Part shown: in pieces, positions 22,488-23,946 of the stretch
Position numbering within the stretch: the stretch's first letter is position 1
Layout of the letters: each line of letters opens with the position of its first letter
NCBI GenBank assembly: GCA_964534175.1
Contig: CAZHNS010000032.1
Span: 1 to 23,946, forward strand
Source of the DNA: JAFGHJ01 sp964534175
Lineage (GTDB): Bacteria; Hydrothermota; UBA3072
DNA: 23,946 nucleotides
Reading direction: 5' to 3'
Made by a program: the position numbers and the translations under genes
The notes under the pieces: generated by a model
The model's database searches: none
Seen by the model: only the letters and a program-made list of their open reading frames with translations
What the model was told of the DNA's origin: nothing

Positions 22488-23946
22488 TTATTTCACAAAA
22501 AAAGTCTTCCTGAGGCGAATGTCCTCTGAGGAACTGCCGATTTGAACTTCAAATTCACCCGGTTCGACAATAAAGTCATTCGACTTAACGTCATAAAATG
22601 AAAGTTCGGATGCGGGGAGATTAAAAGAAACGGTCTTATTCTCACCCGGTTTTAGAGTTATGCGCCCGAACCGTTTTAACTGGCGGATTGGCACCTTTAC
22701 AGATGCTTTTATATCACGAACGTAAACTTGAACGACTTCGTCGCCTTCGTATCTGCCGGTATTTTTTACGGTACATCCGATCTTAATTGAACCGTTTTTG
22801 CCAATTTCCTTAGCACTTAATCTCAGATTACTGTATTTGAATGTCGTATAAGAAAGCCCATGACCAAATGGATACAAAACAGGTTCTTCAAAATACATAT
22901 AGGTTCGTCCATGATTGATAATATCATAATTGGCAAAGGGCGGCAGCTGTTCTGTTGACGCATAGAATGTTTCCGGGAGTTTGCCGCCCGGATTAACATC
23001 GCCGAACAGGACATCAGCGATTGCCGTTCCGCTCGCCTGGCCTGTATACCATGCTTCGAGTATCGCGGCAGCAGATTTTTCCGTTCCCGAAAGAGCCACA
23101 GGCCCACCGTTAACCAGAACAATGACAATGTTGGAATTCACTTTTGAGACTTCTCGAACCAAATCTCTTTGAACTTGAGGTAATGTAATATCCATCCTAT
23201 CATTTTCTTCTTGAGCAATAAGGGGATGTGTTCCAAGAACAAGGATAACCACATCGCTCATCGCAGCTATTTCTTTTGCCTTATCAAAATCCTGATGACC
23301 TAGATCCCACACCAATCGTGCCGTTGCGCCGAGACTATTATCAAAATATTCGAATACAACTTTATACTCTTTTCCGGCTTTTAATTCTACTTCCGCGTGA
23401 TTAGGCTTTTCACCATGTTCGGTCCAATCTTCAAATAACAATTTGTCATCTAAATAAAGTCGCGTCCCATCATCTGTTCTTGTTCCCAAAGAAAACACAC
23501 GAGTTTCCGGGGGAATTATTCTACCTGTCCAGCGAACCGAGAACTGTTCATTTGGCACTTCAGGTGCCGGGGATTTTTCACCCCATCTAAAATTTATCAT
23601 GGAATCGATACGAGTTAAAACAGGTTTACCTTCTAATTCCATGTTATCAAAATATTGCCCAATCATTCCTGTTTTACCTGAGTTATCGGTTTTTGCAAAA
23701 TATTTTGCTTCGATTGGTCTTGAAACTCCACCACCAACCCCGGAGCCTTCCACGTAGTTGATTTTAATCCCATAACTCGTTGCTTTATTTTTTATACCCT
23801 CAAGCGGACTAATTCGGATATTGGGCCAACCGCTATAGATTCCCAATTGGCACTCCTCTGCATTTGGTCCGATTACTGCGATCGATTTTATTTTCTTTTT
23901 ATCCAAAGGTAATATTCCTTCATTTTTGAGGAGAACTATTGCTTTC
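22488..23946 (-). CDS. GH3 beta-glucosidase, C-terminal part with PA14 insertion (N-terminus outside window)
   Basis: The frame is open to the right edge (last whole codon 23943-23945): 485 residues are visible and the first ones, KAIVLLKNEGILPL, are the GH3 hinge before the second domain. The TIM barrel with the nucleophile aspartate is therefore missing from view. The visible part has the alpha/beta C-domain (IKSIAVIGPNA), a PA14 domain inserted in it (visible residues about 92-215; GMIGQYFDN ... DGTRLYLDD ... ARLVWD), the acid/base region QEENDRMDITLPQVQ (about 245-259), GGKLPETF, YPFGHGLSYTTF, and a C-terminal fibronectin-III-like domain (about 375-485). GH3 enzymes of this layout release glucose or similar sugars from beta-linked oligosaccharides, fitting downstream of the GH5 enzyme. 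The TTG near 23906 is not a start. Confidence 0.93.
   Translation of the reverse strand, partial: KAIVLLKNEGILPLDKKKIKSIAVIGPNAEECQLGIYSGWPNIRISPLEGIKNKATSYGIKINYVEGSGVGGGVSRPIEAKYFAKTDNSGKTGMIGQYFDNMELEGKPVLTRIDSMINFRWGEKSPAPEVPNEQFSVRWTGRIIPPETRVFSLGTRTDDGTRLYLDDKLLFEDWTEHGEKPNHAEVELKAGKEYKVVFEYFDNSLGATARLVWDLGHQDFDKAKEIAAMSDVVILVLGTHPLIAQEENDRMDITLPQVQRDLVREVSKVNSNIVIVLVNGGPVALSGTEKSAAAILEAWYTGQASGTAIADVLFGDVNPGGKLPETFYASTEQLPPFANYDIINHGRTYMYFEEPVLYPFGHGLSYTTFKYSNLRLSAKEIGKNGSIKIGCTVKNTGRYEGDEVVQVYVRDIKASVKVPIRQLKRFGRITLKPGENKTVSFNLPASELSFYDVKSNDFIVEPGEFEVQIGSSSEDIRLRKTFFVK

Noticed and set aside
23904..23906. TTG start making the GH3 protein complete at 472 aa
   Set aside because: The frame stays open upstream and reads the conserved GH3 hinge KAIVLLKNEGILPL, so the gene is cut by the window edge.
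1..23946. Insertion sequence, prophage or toxin-antitoxin module
   Set aside because: No transposase, integrase, phage structural gene or paired small toxin/antitoxin frames could be supported on either strand.

Overview
The window reads as ordinary chromosome of an AT-rich, uncultivated-type bacterium in or near the FCB superphylum. Two secreted proteins (one cut by the left edge, one at 19060-21084) end in type A sorting domains of the type IX secretion system, and the YbeY protein has the Gly-Tyr-x-Asp metal motif that I recall from Bacteroidota. The promoters, however, are classical TTGACA/TATAAT boxes with 16-17 bp spacers on both strands, not the -33/-7 type of Bacteroidota proper. A relative such as a Cloacimonadota-, Marinimicrobia-, KSB1- or WOR-3-like lineage is therefore more likely; this placement is inference. 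There is no phage, insertion sequence or CRISPR array.

Layout. 1-521: C-terminus of a T9SS-exported surface protein. 781-2158 (minus): tRNA-Met/Ile2 and tRNA-Val from one promoter, a terminator, then a coiled-coil zinc-ribbon protein overlapping an RNase HI. 2321-3863 (plus): soluble PAS-PAS-HD-GYP protein, probably a c-di-GMP phosphodiesterase. 4070-10980 (minus): a tightly overlapped operon phoH, pgpH (c-di-AMP phosphodiesterase), ybeY, two CNNM/CorC-type transporters and mgtE, joining RNA maturation, c-di-AMP turnover and Mg2+ handling. 11055-12212 (minus): two coiled-coil LysM envelope proteins and tRNA-Glu. 12442-16023 (plus): a 987-aa membrane-anchored DUF4175-like protein, apparently made from a nearly leaderless mRNA, and a small partner. 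16017-18776 (minus): a polytopic membrane protein and a two-gene operon of exported proteins. 19005-21084 (plus): GH5-CBM6-T9SS glycanase. 21090-22446 (minus): a DUF2007 protein and a QueG-like iron-sulfur protein. 22488-23946 (minus): C-terminal part of a GH3 beta-glucosidase carrying a PA14 domain, running off the right edge. GH5 and GH3 suggest a beta-glucan user.

The most unusual signal is outside the genes. Six intergenic spacers are built from short degenerate tandem repeats with periods of 7, 8 or 9-10 bp (GACTCAN, NAGAAGT, NAGCCGT, NGTTAAAT, CTTGAACC, and CACAAAG-type words). These come as interchangeable modules, recur in both orientations, lie between stop codons and promoters, and in one place run into the 3' end of a gene and supply its stop codon. 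A second unusual signal is a 52-bp promoter-plus-leader block (45/52 identical, no gaps) shared by two unrelated genes at 18107-18667 and 21090-21314.
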